Of a stretch of DNA of 40,208 nucleotides, positions 32,593-40,208 are shown piece by piece. The DNA is from JAPOQD01 sp964620555 (GTDB lineage Bacteria; Pseudomonadota; Gammaproteobacteria; Pseudomonadales; Halieaceae): positions 1 through 40,208 of the forward strand of contig CAZUGZ010000015.1 of assembly GCA_964620555.1 (NCBI GenBank), written 5' to 3'. Each line of letters begins with the position of its first letter. Position 1 is the stretch's first letter. The position numbers were made by a program, and so were the translations under genes. Below the pieces are notes generated by a model. The model saw nothing but the letters and a program-made list of their open reading frames with translations. It did not search any database and was not told the origin of the DNA.

Positions 32593-33797
32593 GCCGACGC
32601 CAGTTGCTGATCGTTGCCCTGCGCTACACCCTGAATCTCCAGGGAGGCTACCTGAGCGGCTTTCTGTCACGTTTGTCCATGTTGGGCATTGTGCTGGCAA
32701 TCGGTCTGTTGCTCGTCGTGCTCTCGGTAATGAATGGTTTTGACCGTGAGATGCGTGAACACATCCTGGCGGTTGTGCCGCAACTCACCCTCAGGTCGCT
32801 GCACCCGATAGTGGATTGGGAGCAGGAGCGGTCCACAATAGCGATGATGCCGAGGGTGCGCGGAGTGGAACCCTTCGTGCAAATGGAGGGCATGCTGCTG
32901 CACCGGGGCCGGATCGACAGCGCCATAGTCAACGGCATCCTGCCCAGGTCGGTCGCCGATAGCGGCATCGGCCAGCCGCCCCTGCCATCGCATTTCAGTT
33001 CCGATGGCATCGTGCTGGGCGCGGCCCTGGCCGCCAAACTGAGACTCGAGGCCGGCGACCTGGTGACGCTGATTACCCGCTCCCCGGAGGGGACCACTGA
33101 TTTTGCCTACCTGCGGCTGGACTCGGTGCTGGATACGGGAACCGAGTGGGACCACAGCGCGGCATTGTTGCACCTGGACACGGCATCCCGCCTGGCCGGG
33201 CTGGAGGGCGCGGTACATGGTTTTCGGATCGGCGTCGAGGATGTCTTTGAGGCCGGTTCCATCGGTTGGCAACTGGTGCGTGACCTGCCGCCCGGCTACT
33301 ACGCCAGCGACTGGACCATGACCCACGGCAATCTGTATGCCGCCATTCAGCTGTCCCGCGACCTGATTGGCCTGTTGCTGTTGTCCATCATTGCCATCGC
33401 CGCTTTCAACGTGGTCTCCTCCCTGGTACTGGTGGTAGTCGACAAGCAGGGGGACATTGCCATTCTCAGGGCACTGGGAGCGACTCCGGGTGACATCCGG
33501 ATGTTGTTCCTGTTACAGGGACTGTCGATTGCGGGGGTCGGGATTGTGCTGGGCAGCGTGGTGGGAGTGGCAGGCAGTTACTGGGTGGGTGACCTGGTGG
33601 CGGCGATAGAGTCCCTGTTCGAGATACAGTTCCTCAACACCGAGGTGTATTTCATCGACTACCTGCCGGCGGATTTGCTGTGGAGCGATGTGCTGGGGGT
33701 GGGAATGGTCACTGCCCTGTTGTGTTTTCTGGCGGCGTTGTACCCCGCCCATCGCGCCGCCGGATTTCTCCCCGCCGAAGTCCTGCGTCACCAATAG
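32589..33797 (+). CDS. lolE: lipoprotein-releasing system permease LolE
   Basis: Second membrane subunit of LolCDE. The 402-residue product shares the topology and the VLSVMNGFDREMREHIL motif with LolC: one N-terminal membrane segment (about 25-48), a periplasmic domain, and three C-terminal segments (about 258-282, 308-335 and 370-390, the last before LYPAHRAAGFLPAEVLRH). The two permeases are distinct, so this organism uses the two-permease form rather than a single LolF. Translation is coupled to lolD by an ATGA overlap. The 128 bases to comEC hold an 11-bp tandem repeat and no gene. Confidence 0.94.
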   Translation: MSRRQLLIVALRYTLNLQGGYLSGFLSRLSMLGIVLAIGLLLVVLSVMNGFDREMREHILAVVPQLTLRSLHPIVDWEQERSTIAMMPRVRGVEPFVQMEGMLLHRGRIDSAIVNGILPRSVADSGIGQPPLPSHFSSDGIVLGAALAAKLRLEAGDLVTLITRSPEGTTDFAYLRLDSVLDTGTEWDHSAALLHLDTASRLAGLEGAVHGFRIGVEDVFEAGSIGWQLVRDLPPGYYASDWTMTHGNLYAAIQLSRDLIGLLLLSIIAIAAFNVVSSLVLVVVDKQGDIAILRALGATPGDIRMLFLLQGLSIAGVGIVLGSVVGVAGSYWVGDLVAAIESLFEIQFLNTEVYFIDYLPADLLWSDVLGVGMVTALLCFLAALYPAHRAAGFLPAEVLRHQ

Positions 33798-33821
33798 CCG
33801 CGAAGTCATTTCGGCAACAGT

Positions 33822-33843
33822 TCCTCTTTCGGTCCTCTTTCGG
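33822..33843. repeat. two tandem copies of an 11-bp unit between lolE and comEC
   Basis: The unit TCCTCTTTCGG occurs twice without spacer at 33822-33832 and 33833-33843, followed by a partial third (TCCG). It lies 25 bases after the lolE stop in the non-coding gap. The rest of this gap (33798-33925) has a TTGACT without a partnering -10 and nothing else definite. Confidence 0.7.
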
Positions 33844-33925
33844 TCCGATTGTCGCAGCCGCGGGTAGCGCACCGGTAATTTTGTGCTTGACTGTACTGTG
33901 AAAGCATTCGGGTGCGGACCGAAGC

Positions 33926-36208
33926 ATGGGATCATGGATGATCGGCGCCGTGGCGGGAATTGCGGTGCTGGCCTGGACGCCATGGGTGCCGCCATGGGAG
34001 TGGCTGATCGCAGTGGCGGCGCTGTGCTGGTGGCTGTGGCGCTGGCGCTTCGGCACGTTGTGGGTGCTGGGATTGCTGTGTGGTTGCGCCTACGGCGATT
34101 GGTGGAGCGCCAGGCTGCCGCAACCCGAACTGCCCCGGGTCGGTCAGGCCGACCTGCGGCAACTGCGGGGCTGGGTGATGGAACCGCCACAACTTCGCCA
34201 GTTCCGGGATGGCGGGCAACGACAGCGCTTTGCCTTCGTTGCGGATAGCGGCCTGGAGTGCCGGGCGCTGTTGTCGTACTACGGTGAAGTTCCGTTGCGG
34301 GCCGGCCAGCGCTGGCAATTCGAAGTGCGCCTCAAGCCGATCTGGGGTCTGGCCAACCCCGGCTCCTTCAACTACCAGGTCTGGTTGACGCGCAACCGCT
34401 TTTGCGCCACCGGCTACGTGCGCGACAAATCCATGCGCCGCCTCGCGGCGCGGGAATCACCCGTACATCGCCATCAACTCTGGCGACAGCATCTGCACAG
34501 TGGGATACAGGAGTTGCCGCTATCGGAACTGGGCCGTGGTCTGGTGTTGGCCCTCACCCTCGGCGACCGCAGTCAGATACCGGCGGCAAGCTGGGAATGG
34601 ATCAGAAAACTGGGCCTCGGCCATTTGCTGGTGATTTCCGGCCTGCACGTGGGGCTGGTCGCCGGTTTCGGTTTCTACGCCGGGTGGTTGCTGTGCCGTG
34701 TACCGGGGTTGCAGCGGATTCCCCTCGCCAGCCACCGGCTACCGAGGTACTGTGCAATGGCGGCGGCGGCGCTGTTTTCGGCGCTGGCCGGATTTTCCCT
34801 GCCCACGCAACGCGCGCTGGCGACGTTGATCGCAGTACAACTCGCCTCGTTGTGGCAGCGGCGCCTGTCCGGCCGCCGGGCGCTGTTGCTGGCCCTGCTG
34901 CTGGTCAGTCTGATCGACCCCCTGTGTACTCACAGCCCTGGTTTCTGGCTCTCCTTTGGTGCGGTGGCACTGATTCTCTACCTGCTTCATCTGTGGCGGG
35001 GGACGCCGCGCTGGCGCATGGCGGTCCAGATGCAATGCCTGTTGGCTGCAGCAACCGGGCTGTTGGGCAGCCTCTGGTTTGGCGGCCTCAGCCTGGTTGC
35101 GCCGCTCGCCAATCTACTGGCGGTACCCCTGGTGTGTTTTGTAATGGTTCCGCTGTGTCTGCTCGCCGCCCTGTTTTTGCCGGGCCTGCCCGCCTGGTCC
35201 GGGTGCCTGCTGCAATGGGTGGATGGCATGGCAAGCTGGTTCGCAAGGACCCAACAGCCGGGGTTTCCCGGCTCCGAACTGGTCTGGCAGCAGTTGCAAC
35301 CACTGCCGCTGGGCCTGTTGCTGGGCCTGTCGGGTCTGCTGCTCCTGACCCTGGCCTGGCGTCAGCCCTGGGCCTGGCTGTCGCTGCTCCTGCTGCTACC
35401 GGTACTGTACAGCCACCGGGTAGAACCACTGGCTGACGGAGACCTGAAACTGATGGTGCTGGACGTCGGACAGGGCCTGTCGGTGGTGGTGCGCACCGCG
35501 CAATACACGCTGGTCTACGACACCGGTGCGGGCGATCCCGCAGGTCCGAACATGGCCTCCTCGGTGGTTGTGCCCTACCTGCGTCGCCAGGGCATCGACC
35601 GCATCGACACCCTGGTCATCTCTCATGGTGACCGCGACCACGCCGGAGGGGTCTACACCATGGTCGACAGCCTGGCGGTCGGAGAACTCTGGTATGGAGA
35701 TCGTCCGTTTGCGGTCGCCGTGCCCCAGCGCCCCTGCCGACGCGGCGGGCGCAGCCGCTCCGGCGCGCTGGAAATTCGGCAATACCACCCCCAGGAACTG
35801 GTGGGGACGGAAAAGAGCAATGACCGCTCCTGCGTGCTGATGCTGAACCACCTGGGCTATCGGATCCTGCTGCCCGGTGATATCAGCAAATCCGTAGAGC
35901 GGGAATTGTTACTGGCCGATGCCGGCCGGGAGTTGTCCGCAGACCTGTTGCTGGTGCCTCACCACGGTAGCCTGACTTCCTCTTCCAGTTTGTTTGTGCG
36001 CAAGGTGGCGCCGGCGCTGGCCGTCGTCAGTGCCGGTTTTCTCAACCGCTTTGGTCATCCCCATCCCACCGTTCGGGAGCGCTACCTGGCGCTGCACAGC
36101 GCTCTCTACAATACCGCCAGCGACGGTGCGGTGGAAGTCTGGGTGCGGGATGGGGAACTGTTCCGGGTGCGGGCCCAGCGGCAGCACCGGCCGCCGCACT
36201 GGTACTAA
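33926..36208 (+). CDS. comEC: DNA internalization-related competence protein ComEC/Rec2
   Basis: Inner-membrane channel for uptake of transforming single-stranded DNA. The 760-residue product has N-terminal membrane segments and an OB-like DUF4131 region (about 1-190). The competence core follows with HLLVISGLHVGLVAGFGFY (about 235-250), many hydrophobic helices to residue 495, and PTQRALATL. The C-terminal metallo-beta-lactamase-like domain (about 505-750) has LDVGQGLSVVV, SHGDRDHAGG (about 565) and VPHHGS, so the nuclease-like metal site appears intact. The start ATG at 33926 has only a weak GGAC purine stretch; an ATG at 33938 is an alternative. It sits between lolCDE and exbBD, as in Pseudomonas. 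DNA uptake ability cannot be judged without the rest of the competence genes. Confidence 0.94.
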   Translation: MGSWMIGAVAGIAVLAWTPWVPPWEWLIAVAALCWWLWRWRFGTLWVLGLLCGCAYGDWWSARLPQPELPRVGQADLRQLRGWVMEPPQLRQFRDGGQRQRFAFVADSGLECRALLSYYGEVPLRAGQRWQFEVRLKPIWGLANPGSFNYQVWLTRNRFCATGYVRDKSMRRLAARESPVHRHQLWRQHLHSGIQELPLSELGRGLVLALTLGDRSQIPAASWEWIRKLGLGHLLVISGLHVGLVAGFGFYAGWLLCRVPGLQRIPLASHRLPRYCAMAAAALFSALAGFSLPTQRALATLIAVQLASLWQRRLSGRRALLLALLLVSLIDPLCTHSPGFWLSFGAVALILYLLHLWRGTPRWRMAVQMQCLLAAATGLLGSLWFGGLSLVAPLANLLAVPLVCFVMVPLCLLAALFLPGLPAWSGCLLQWVDGMASWFARTQQPGFPGSELVWQQLQPLPLGLLLGLSGLLLLTLAWRQPWAWLSLLLLLPVLYSHRVEPLADGDLKLMVLDVGQGLSVVVRTAQYTLVYDTGAGDPAGPNMASSVVVPYLRRQGIDRIDTLVISHGDRDHAGGVYTMVDSLAVGELWYGDRPFAVAVPQRPCRRGGRSRSGALEIRQYHPQELVGTEKSNDRSCVLMLNHLGYRILLPGDISKSVERELLLADAGRELSADLLLVPHHGSLTSSSSLFVRKVAPALAVVSAGFLNRFGHPHPTVRERYLALHSALYNTASDGAVEVWVRDGELFRVRAQRQHRPPHWY

Positions 36209-36218
36209 GCCTCCAAAC

Positions 36219-36247
36219 TTCTGCTGCGCATGGGGGATGCGTATAAT
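36219..36247 (+). promoter_or_regulatory. candidate promoter of exbB-exbD-kdsB
   Basis: A perfect TATAAT (36242-36247) lies in the 66-base gap after comEC, 27 bases before the exbB ATG. The -35 region at 17 bases spacing (TTCTGC, 36219-36224) is poor. The very short leader carries GGGAAA as ribosome-binding site. Confidence 0.5.
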
Positions 36248-36274
36248 GCCCGCTGGGACAGCGCGGGAAAAATC

Positions 36275-36913
36275 ATGCTGGAAATAGTGACTGCTGGCGG
36301 ATGGTTGATGATACCCATCCTGCTTTGTTCGATCGCCGCGCTGGCCATCTGCGTGGAGCGGCTGGTGGTGCTGAACCCGGCCAGGATTGCACCTCCGCAC
36401 CTGCTGGCCCTGGTCTGGCAGCAACTGAAGAACGAGGAGCTGGATGCCGCCAAACTGCGAAGTCTGCGCAGTTCTTCACCGCTGGGCCAGATTCTGGGTG
36501 CGGGATTGGCGAATGCACATCACGGCCGCGAGGTGATGAAGGAGAGTATCGAAGAGGCGGCCCACCATGTGGTCCATGATCTGGAGCGCTTTTTGAACAG
36601 TCTGGGTACCATTGCCGCAGTCACTCCCCTGCTGGGTCTGCTGGGTACGGTAGTGGGCATGATCAGGGTGTTTACGGAGATCATGGTCCAGGGTGCCGGC
36701 GACGCATCGCTGCTTGCCGGTGGTATTTCAGAAGCGCTGATCACCACCGCCGCGGGCCTGTTCGTGGCGATTCCGGCGTTGATCATGCACCGCTATTTCG
36801 TCGGTCGCATCAATAGCATCGTGGTCCAGCTTGAACAGGAAACCGTCAAACTGGTCGATGCCGTGCAAAATGAGCCCCTGGCCGTGGACGGCGGCCAACT
36901 GGCAATACCTTGA
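36275..36913 (+). CDS. exbB: ExbB/TolQ-family proton channel subunit
   Basis: Inner-membrane component of a proton-driven energy transducer working with ExbD and a TonB-like partner. The 212-residue product starts MLEIVTAGGWLMIPILLCSIAAL. It has three membrane segments (about 9-29, 108-130 and 150-172), with the conserved PLLGLLGTVVGMIRVF and LITTAAGLFVAIPALIMHRYF of the family. The ATG at 36275 is chosen because it follows GGGAAA and gives the family N-terminus; an ATG at 36230 in frame would precede the TATAAT. In Pseudomonas the same locus is annotated tolQ-type. No tonB is present here. The stop overlaps exbD. Confidence 0.92.
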   Translation: MLEIVTAGGWLMIPILLCSIAALAICVERLVVLNPARIAPPHLLALVWQQLKNEELDAAKLRSLRSSSPLGQILGAGLANAHHGREVMKESIEEAAHHVVHDLERFLNSLGTIAAVTPLLGLLGTVVGMIRVFTEIMVQGAGDASLLAGGISEALITTAAGLFVAIPALIMHRYFVGRINSIVVQLEQETVKLVDAVQNEPLAVDGGQLAIP

Positions 36914-37344
36914 AATTCCGTCGTCAGCGCCTGCCGGAAGTCGGCGTCAACCTGACGCCCCTGATCGATGTCGTGTTTTTGCTGCTGATCTTTTTCATGG
37001 TCTCGACCACCTTCACCCGCGCCACGCAATTGCGCATCGAGCTGCCCGAAGCGGTGGGCCGGGCGGCCGGGGAAGTCCCGGGTCAAATCGAAATACTGAT
37101 TGATGAAGCCGGGCACTACCGGGTCAATTCGAGGCCGTTGGCGGACGCCCGCCTCGCCACCCTCAAGGCCGCCATCGACCGCATCGCCCGTGGTGATACC
37201 AGTATTCCCATGCTCATCAGTGCCGATGCACGAACCCGGCATCAGGATGTAGTGCGGGCCATGGATGCTGCGGGACAAATGGGTTTTGTACACCTCAGCG
37301 TGGCCACCATTCAACCCACTGCCGGCGGGCAGTCGTCGCCATGA
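36910..37344 (+). CDS. exbD: ExbD/TolR-family subunit
   Basis: Partner of ExbB. The 144-residue product has a short cytoplasmic N-terminus, one membrane segment (about 17-34) with the proton-pathway Asp20 in NLTPLIDVVFLLLIFFMV, and a periplasmic domain ending in GQMGFVHLSVATI. The start is TTG at 36910, overlapping the exbB stop as TTGA, so translation is probably coupled. It gives the expected MKFRRQR start, and no better ATG exists. Its stop overlaps kdsB (ATGA). In related genomes lpxK follows exbD; here kdsB follows directly. Confidence 0.93.
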   Translation: MKFRRQRLPEVGVNLTPLIDVVFLLLIFFMVSTTFTRATQLRIELPEAVGRAAGEVPGQIEILIDEAGHYRVNSRPLADARLATLKAAIDRIARGDTSIPMLISADARTRHQDVVRAMDAAGQMGFVHLSVATIQPTAGGQSSP

Positions 37345-38105
37345 GTTTCACGGTGGTGATCCCCGCCCGCCACGGCGCCAGCCGCCTGCCGGCCAAGCCG
37401 CTGGTGGATATCGGCGGCAAACCGATGTTGCAATGGGTCCACGAGCGGGCTTGTGCCAGCGCGGCGGCGCAGGTGGTGGTGGCCACCGACGATGCGCGTA
37501 TCGCCGCTGCGGCCGAGTCGTTTGGCGCCACCGTGCGCATGACCCGGGCAGAACACCCCTCCGGCACCGACCGCATCGAGGAAGTCAGCCGGCAGTTGGA
37601 GCTCGATGACTCGCACATCGTAGTCAACGTACAGGGCGATGAACCCCTGCTGCCGGCGACGGTGATCGATCAGGTGGCCGCCAACCTGGCGGCCAACGGC
37701 GACGCCGATATCGCCACCCTCAGTGCCCCGATCCGCAGCGCCGAGGAAATGTTCGACGCCAATGTGGTCAAGGTGGTGACTGACGCGCGGAAGCGGGCCC
37801 TGTACTTTTCCCGCGCCCCGATTCCCTGGCAGCGGGACGACTTTGTCCACCAGTCCGGCGCCGCTGCCGTCATTGGAGGGGCCGCCCGACGGCACCTGGG
37901 CATCTACGCCTACCGGGTTGGTCTGCTGCGTCGCTTCGTCAACTGGCCGACCCAGGAACTGGAGCGGGTGGAAGCGCTGGAACAACTGCGGGCGCTGGCC
38001 AACGGTGCCCACATCCTGGTGGACCTGGCCTGTGCAGAAGTACCGGCTGGGGTAGATACCGAGGCGGACCTGCAACGGGTGCGGCGCCTGCTCGCGGAGG
38101 CTTGA
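37341..38105 (+). CDS. kdsB: CMP-KDO synthetase (3-deoxy-manno-octulosonate cytidylyltransferase)
   Basis: Activates KDO with CTP for the inner core of lipopolysaccharide; cytoplasmic. The 254-residue product has VIPARHGASRLPAKPLVDIGGKPM at the N-terminus (CTP loop), VATDDARI, HPSGTDRIEEV, NVQGDEPLLP and YFSRAPIPW, all standard KdsB motifs, and GIYAYRVGLLRRF towards the C-terminus. The ATG overlaps the exbD stop (ATGA), so it is part of the exbBD transcript. Its presence shows that the organism makes a KDO-containing lipopolysaccharide. Confidence 0.96.
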   Translation: MSFTVVIPARHGASRLPAKPLVDIGGKPMLQWVHERACASAAAQVVVATDDARIAAAAESFGATVRMTRAEHPSGTDRIEEVSRQLELDDSHIVVNVQGDEPLLPATVIDQVAANLAANGDADIATLSAPIRSAEEMFDANVVKVVTDARKRALYFSRAPIPWQRDDFVHQSGAAAVIGGAARRHLGIYAYRVGLLRRFVNWPTQELERVEALEQLRALANGAHILVDLACAEVPAGVDTEADLQRVRRLLAEA

Positions 38106-38108
38106 AGG

Positions 38109-38131
38109 TGGCGTCTCGACCCACTCGCTGC
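38109..38131. repeat. short intergenic element, copy 2 (upstream of murB)
   Basis: This matches the element at 2567-2589 at 19 of 23 positions, with all differences in the four central bases. It occupies most of the 42-base gap between kdsB and murB and ends 16 bases before the murB ATG. I found no third copy by eye. Confidence 0.35.
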
Positions 38132-38147
38132 CTATCCTGCTGAACCG

Positions 38148-39182
38148 ATGCGGGCTGAGTGGATTCAACTGGAGCAGGACCTGCAGTCGCTGAATGCGCT
38201 GGCGGTGCCCAGTCGGGCCGCAGCCCTGGTCGATCTGCAGCACCCCCGGCAATTGCTGCCGGCCCTGGATTTTGCCCGCCAACAGTCCCTGCCGGTGGTG
38301 GTGCTGGGGCAGGGCAGTAACGTGGTGCTGGCGGAACGTCTGGAGGCACTGGTGTTGCGGCAGGCGTGCCGTGGTATCGAGCGGCTGGGGCAGTCGGATA
38401 ACCGGATCTCTCTGCGGGTGGCCGCCGGTGAAAACTGGCACGAACTGGTGACCTGGTGTTTGCGCGAGGGCTACCATGGATTGGAGAACCTGGCGCTGAT
38501 TCCCGGCACCGTGGGGGCCGCGCCAATACAGAATATCGGTGCCTACGGGGTGGAAATATCGTCCTTCCTGGAGCAGGTGAACGGTGTCTATCTGCACACC
38601 CGCGAAGAATTCCGGCTGTCTGCCCGGGACTGTGAATTCGCCTACCGGGACAGTGTTTTCAAGCGCCGCCTGGCCGGTCAGGTGCTGATACAGTCGGTGG
38701 ACCTGAGCTTGTCCCGGCACGCCGTTGCGCACACCGACTACCCGGCGCTGGCTCAACACCTGGAACGGGCGGGCGCCGAGCGGCCCGGCCCGCAACAGGT
38801 GTTTGCCGCGGTGGTGGAGATTCGTCGCAGCAAGCTGCCGGACCCGGCCGAGATTCCCAACGTGGGAAGTTTTTTCAAGAATCCGGTGCTGTCGGCCACA
38901 GCCGCCGCCGGCTTACAGGTACAATGGCCTTCCTTGCCGGCCTATCCACAGGAGGATGGCAGCGTGCGCATTCCCGCCGCCTGGCTGATCGAGCAGTGCG
39001 GATTCCAGAGGCGTAGCGGCCAATCGGTGCGAGTGCACCGGCACCACGCCCTGGTAATCACCAACCCGCAGCGCCGCAGCGGCGCTGAGGTACTGGCCCT
39101 GGCGGCAGAGATCCGGGCCGCGGTGAACCAGCGCTTCGGCATCCAACTGCAACAGGAGCCCAGTAATTGTGGCTGGGTTTGA
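38148..39182 (+). CDS. murB: UDP-N-acetylenolpyruvoylglucosamine reductase MurB
   Basis: FAD-dependent, NADPH-using enzyme that makes UDP-N-acetylmuramate for peptidoglycan. The 344-residue product is the long type I form. Motifs include the FAD-binding VVLGQGSNVVLAE (about 50-62), the segment IPGTVGAAPIQNIGAYGVEI (about 117-136), YRDSVFK, and NVGSFFKNPV with the proton-donor Ser, followed by AAWLIEQCGFQ. The ATG at 38148 lacks a clear Shine-Dalgarno; CTGCTGAACCG precedes it. Its 3' end overlaps uvrC by 14 bases. The order kdsB-murB is conserved in relatives. Confidence 0.95.
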   Translation: MRAEWIQLEQDLQSLNALAVPSRAAALVDLQHPRQLLPALDFARQQSLPVVVLGQGSNVVLAERLEALVLRQACRGIERLGQSDNRISLRVAAGENWHELVTWCLREGYHGLENLALIPGTVGAAPIQNIGAYGVEISSFLEQVNGVYLHTREEFRLSARDCEFAYRDSVFKRRLAGQVLIQSVDLSLSRHAVAHTDYPALAQHLERAGAERPGPQQVFAAVVEIRRSKLPDPAEIPNVGSFFKNPVLSATAAAGLQVQWPSLPAYPQEDGSVRIPAAWLIEQCGFQRRSGQSVRVHRHHALVITNPQRRSGAEVLALAAEIRAAVNQRFGIQLQQEPSNCGWV

Positions 39183-40208
39183 CGCGGAATCCTTTCTCGC
39201 CGGTGTCACCACGCGCCCGGGCGTGTATCAGATGTACGATGCCGGGGGAACGGTGCTGTACGTCGGCAAAGCGGGGAATCTGAAGAAGCGGTTGACCAGT
39301 TATTTCCGGGCCGGTGGTTTGACTGCCAGAACATTGGCCATGGTGGCCAGAATCGCCGATATCCAGGTGACGGTGACCGACTCGGAAACCGATGCCCTGC
39401 TGTTGGAACACAACCTGATAAAGCAAACCAGACCGACGTATAACATCCTGCTCAAGGATGCGAAATCGTACCCCTATCTGTACCTTTCCGACGACGAGTT
39501 CCCCCGGCTGGCTCTTCACCGGGGGGCAAAGCGTGGCCGCGGAGAATATTTCGGTCCCTTTCCGGGTGCCAGCGCGGTGCGTGAGAGCCTGCACCTGATG
39601 CAGAAGGTGTTTCAGGTGCGCCAGTGCGAGGACAGCTATTACCGGAATCGTTCCAGGGCTTGCCTGCAATACCAGATCGGGCGCTGTACCGGTCCCTGTG
39701 TGGGGCTGGTCAGCAAGGAGGAGTACGCCGTCCAGGTGGAGAACACACGGTTGTTTTTGCGGGGCAAGTCCAATCAGCTCATGCAGCGCCTGGCCGACGC
39801 CATGGAAGCCGCGTCGCAGCGGCTGGAATTTGAAACGGCGGCGGTGCTGCGCGACCAGTTGGCACAGTTGCAGCACGTGCAGGAAGTGCAGGGTATCGAG
39901 GGGGTGGCGGGCGACCTGGATATCATCAGTGCTGCGGTGGAGGCCGGCAGTACCTGTGTGCAGGTACTGTTCGTGCGGGCCGGACGGGTACTGGGGAGCA
40001 AAAGCTATTTTCCCCCACTGCGCCTGGACCAGAGTGCCGCCGAGATACTCGCGGCCTTTTTGCCGCAGTACTACTTGAGCGGCCGCCGGGAAATTCCCGC
40101 CGAAATCATACTGGGGTCAGTCCCCGATTCCATAGCCAGCCTGCAGGCGGTGTTGAGTGAGCGCGCCGGTCGCAAGGTGAGACTCAAGACGAGGGTGCGG
40201 GAGGCGCG
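39169..40208 (+). CDS. uvrC: excinuclease ABC subunit C, N-terminal part (runs off window)
   Basis: Nuclease of nucleotide excision repair that makes both incisions with UvrB. The visible 346 codons show the GIY-YIG 3'-incision domain (RPGVYQMYDAGGTVLYVGKAGNLKKRL, split here as RPGVYQMY and LYVGKAGNLKKRL), ALLLEHNLIKQTRPTYNILLKD (in two parts, NLIKQ and YNILLKD), RCTGPCVG, and a UvrB-binding UVR motif (about residues 205-235, AAVLRDQLAQL). The C-terminal RNase H-like 5'-incision domain lies mostly outside. The start is GTG at 39169 with AGGAG 10 bases upstream, inside the end of murB. In Pseudomonas uvrC is next to gacA/pgsA, so the murB neighbour is a different arrangement. Confidence 0.95.
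   Translation, partial: MAGFDAESFLAGVTTRPGVYQMYDAGGTVLYVGKAGNLKKRLTSYFRAGGLTARTLAMVARIADIQVTVTDSETDALLLEHNLIKQTRPTYNILLKDAKSYPYLYLSDDEFPRLALHRGAKRGRGEYFGPFPGASAVRESLHLMQKVFQVRQCEDSYYRNRSRACLQYQIGRCTGPCVGLVSKEEYAVQVENTRLFLRGKSNQLMQRLADAMEAASQRLEFETAAVLRDQLAQLQHVQEVQGIEGVAGDLDIISAAVEAGSTCVQVLFVRAGRVLGSKSYFPPLRLDQSAAEILAAFLPQYYLSGRREIPAEIILGSVPDSIASLQAVLSERAGRKVRLKTRVREA

Noticed and set aside
33822..33843. tandem repeat considered as a CRISPR remnant
   Set aside because: The units are 11 bases, directly adjacent, with no spacers and no cas genes nearby.
33887..33892. TTGACT as -35 of a comEC promoter
   Set aside because: No acceptable -10 at 16-18 bases downstream; the sequence there is GC-rich.

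Overview
The window looks like an ordinary chromosomal segment of a GC-rich (about 60 percent by eye) gammaproteobacterium. The neighbourhoods nadB/rpoE-rseABC-mucD-lepA-lepB-rnc-era-recO, gap-like/mfd/csiV/MTI phosphorylase and lolCDE-comEC-exbBD-kdsB-murB match the Pseudomonas/Cellvibrionales side of the class. A marine Cellvibrionales (Halieaceae-like) bacterium is my best guess, but nothing here proves the family. Genes are tightly packed. I see no insertion sequence, prophage, tRNA, rRNA or CRISPR array, and no gene-free stretch longer than 300 bases; the longest gaps are about 150-200 bases (1183-1328, 10465-10634, 23609-23808, 29050-29227).

Layout. 1-1182: partial nadB on the minus strand. 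1329-10464: plus-strand envelope-stress and housekeeping block, with sigma-E and its regulators RseA/B/C, the periplasmic protease MucD, then LepA, signal peptidase I, RNase III, Era and RecO. 10635-14541: adk, tsaB, uppP and trpS on plus, with mobA inserted on minus. 14574-22020: a minus-strand group of five genes that is the most unusual part of the window. 22139-23608: an N-terminally extended GAPDH. 23809-30638: mfd, csiV, a convergent MTI phosphorylase, a small DUF6763-like protein and apbE. 30651-33797: the lipoprotein exporter lolCDE. 33926-40208: comEC, exbBD, kdsB, murB and a partial uvrC.

Main point of interest. In transcription order the minus-strand group encodes a membrane-anchored class III (GSA-aminomutase-like) aminotransferase, a fusion of a PHP phosphoesterase domain with a GT4 glycosyltransferase, a phosphatidylserine-decarboxylase-like protein, a small membrane protein resembling Mpo1/DUF962, and UDP-glucose 6-dehydrogenase. 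The first three are coupled by 4-base and 1-base stop/start overlaps. The GT4 half carries SqdX/lipid-glycosyltransferase-like motifs, and Ugd would provide UDP-glucuronate. I infer an uncharacterised pathway that makes or remodels a membrane (glyco)lipid, perhaps a uronic-acid and/or amino-group-containing one. The parts are seen in the sequence; the pathway is a hypothesis.

Other points: a 9-bp inverted repeat covers the ribosome-binding site and start of era, just after rnc; lpxK and its usual companions are missing between exbD and kdsB; apbE stands without nqr genes; a short near-identical intergenic element occurs upstream of both rseB and murB; and a perfect 14-bp palindrome lies between the divergent mobA and tsaB.
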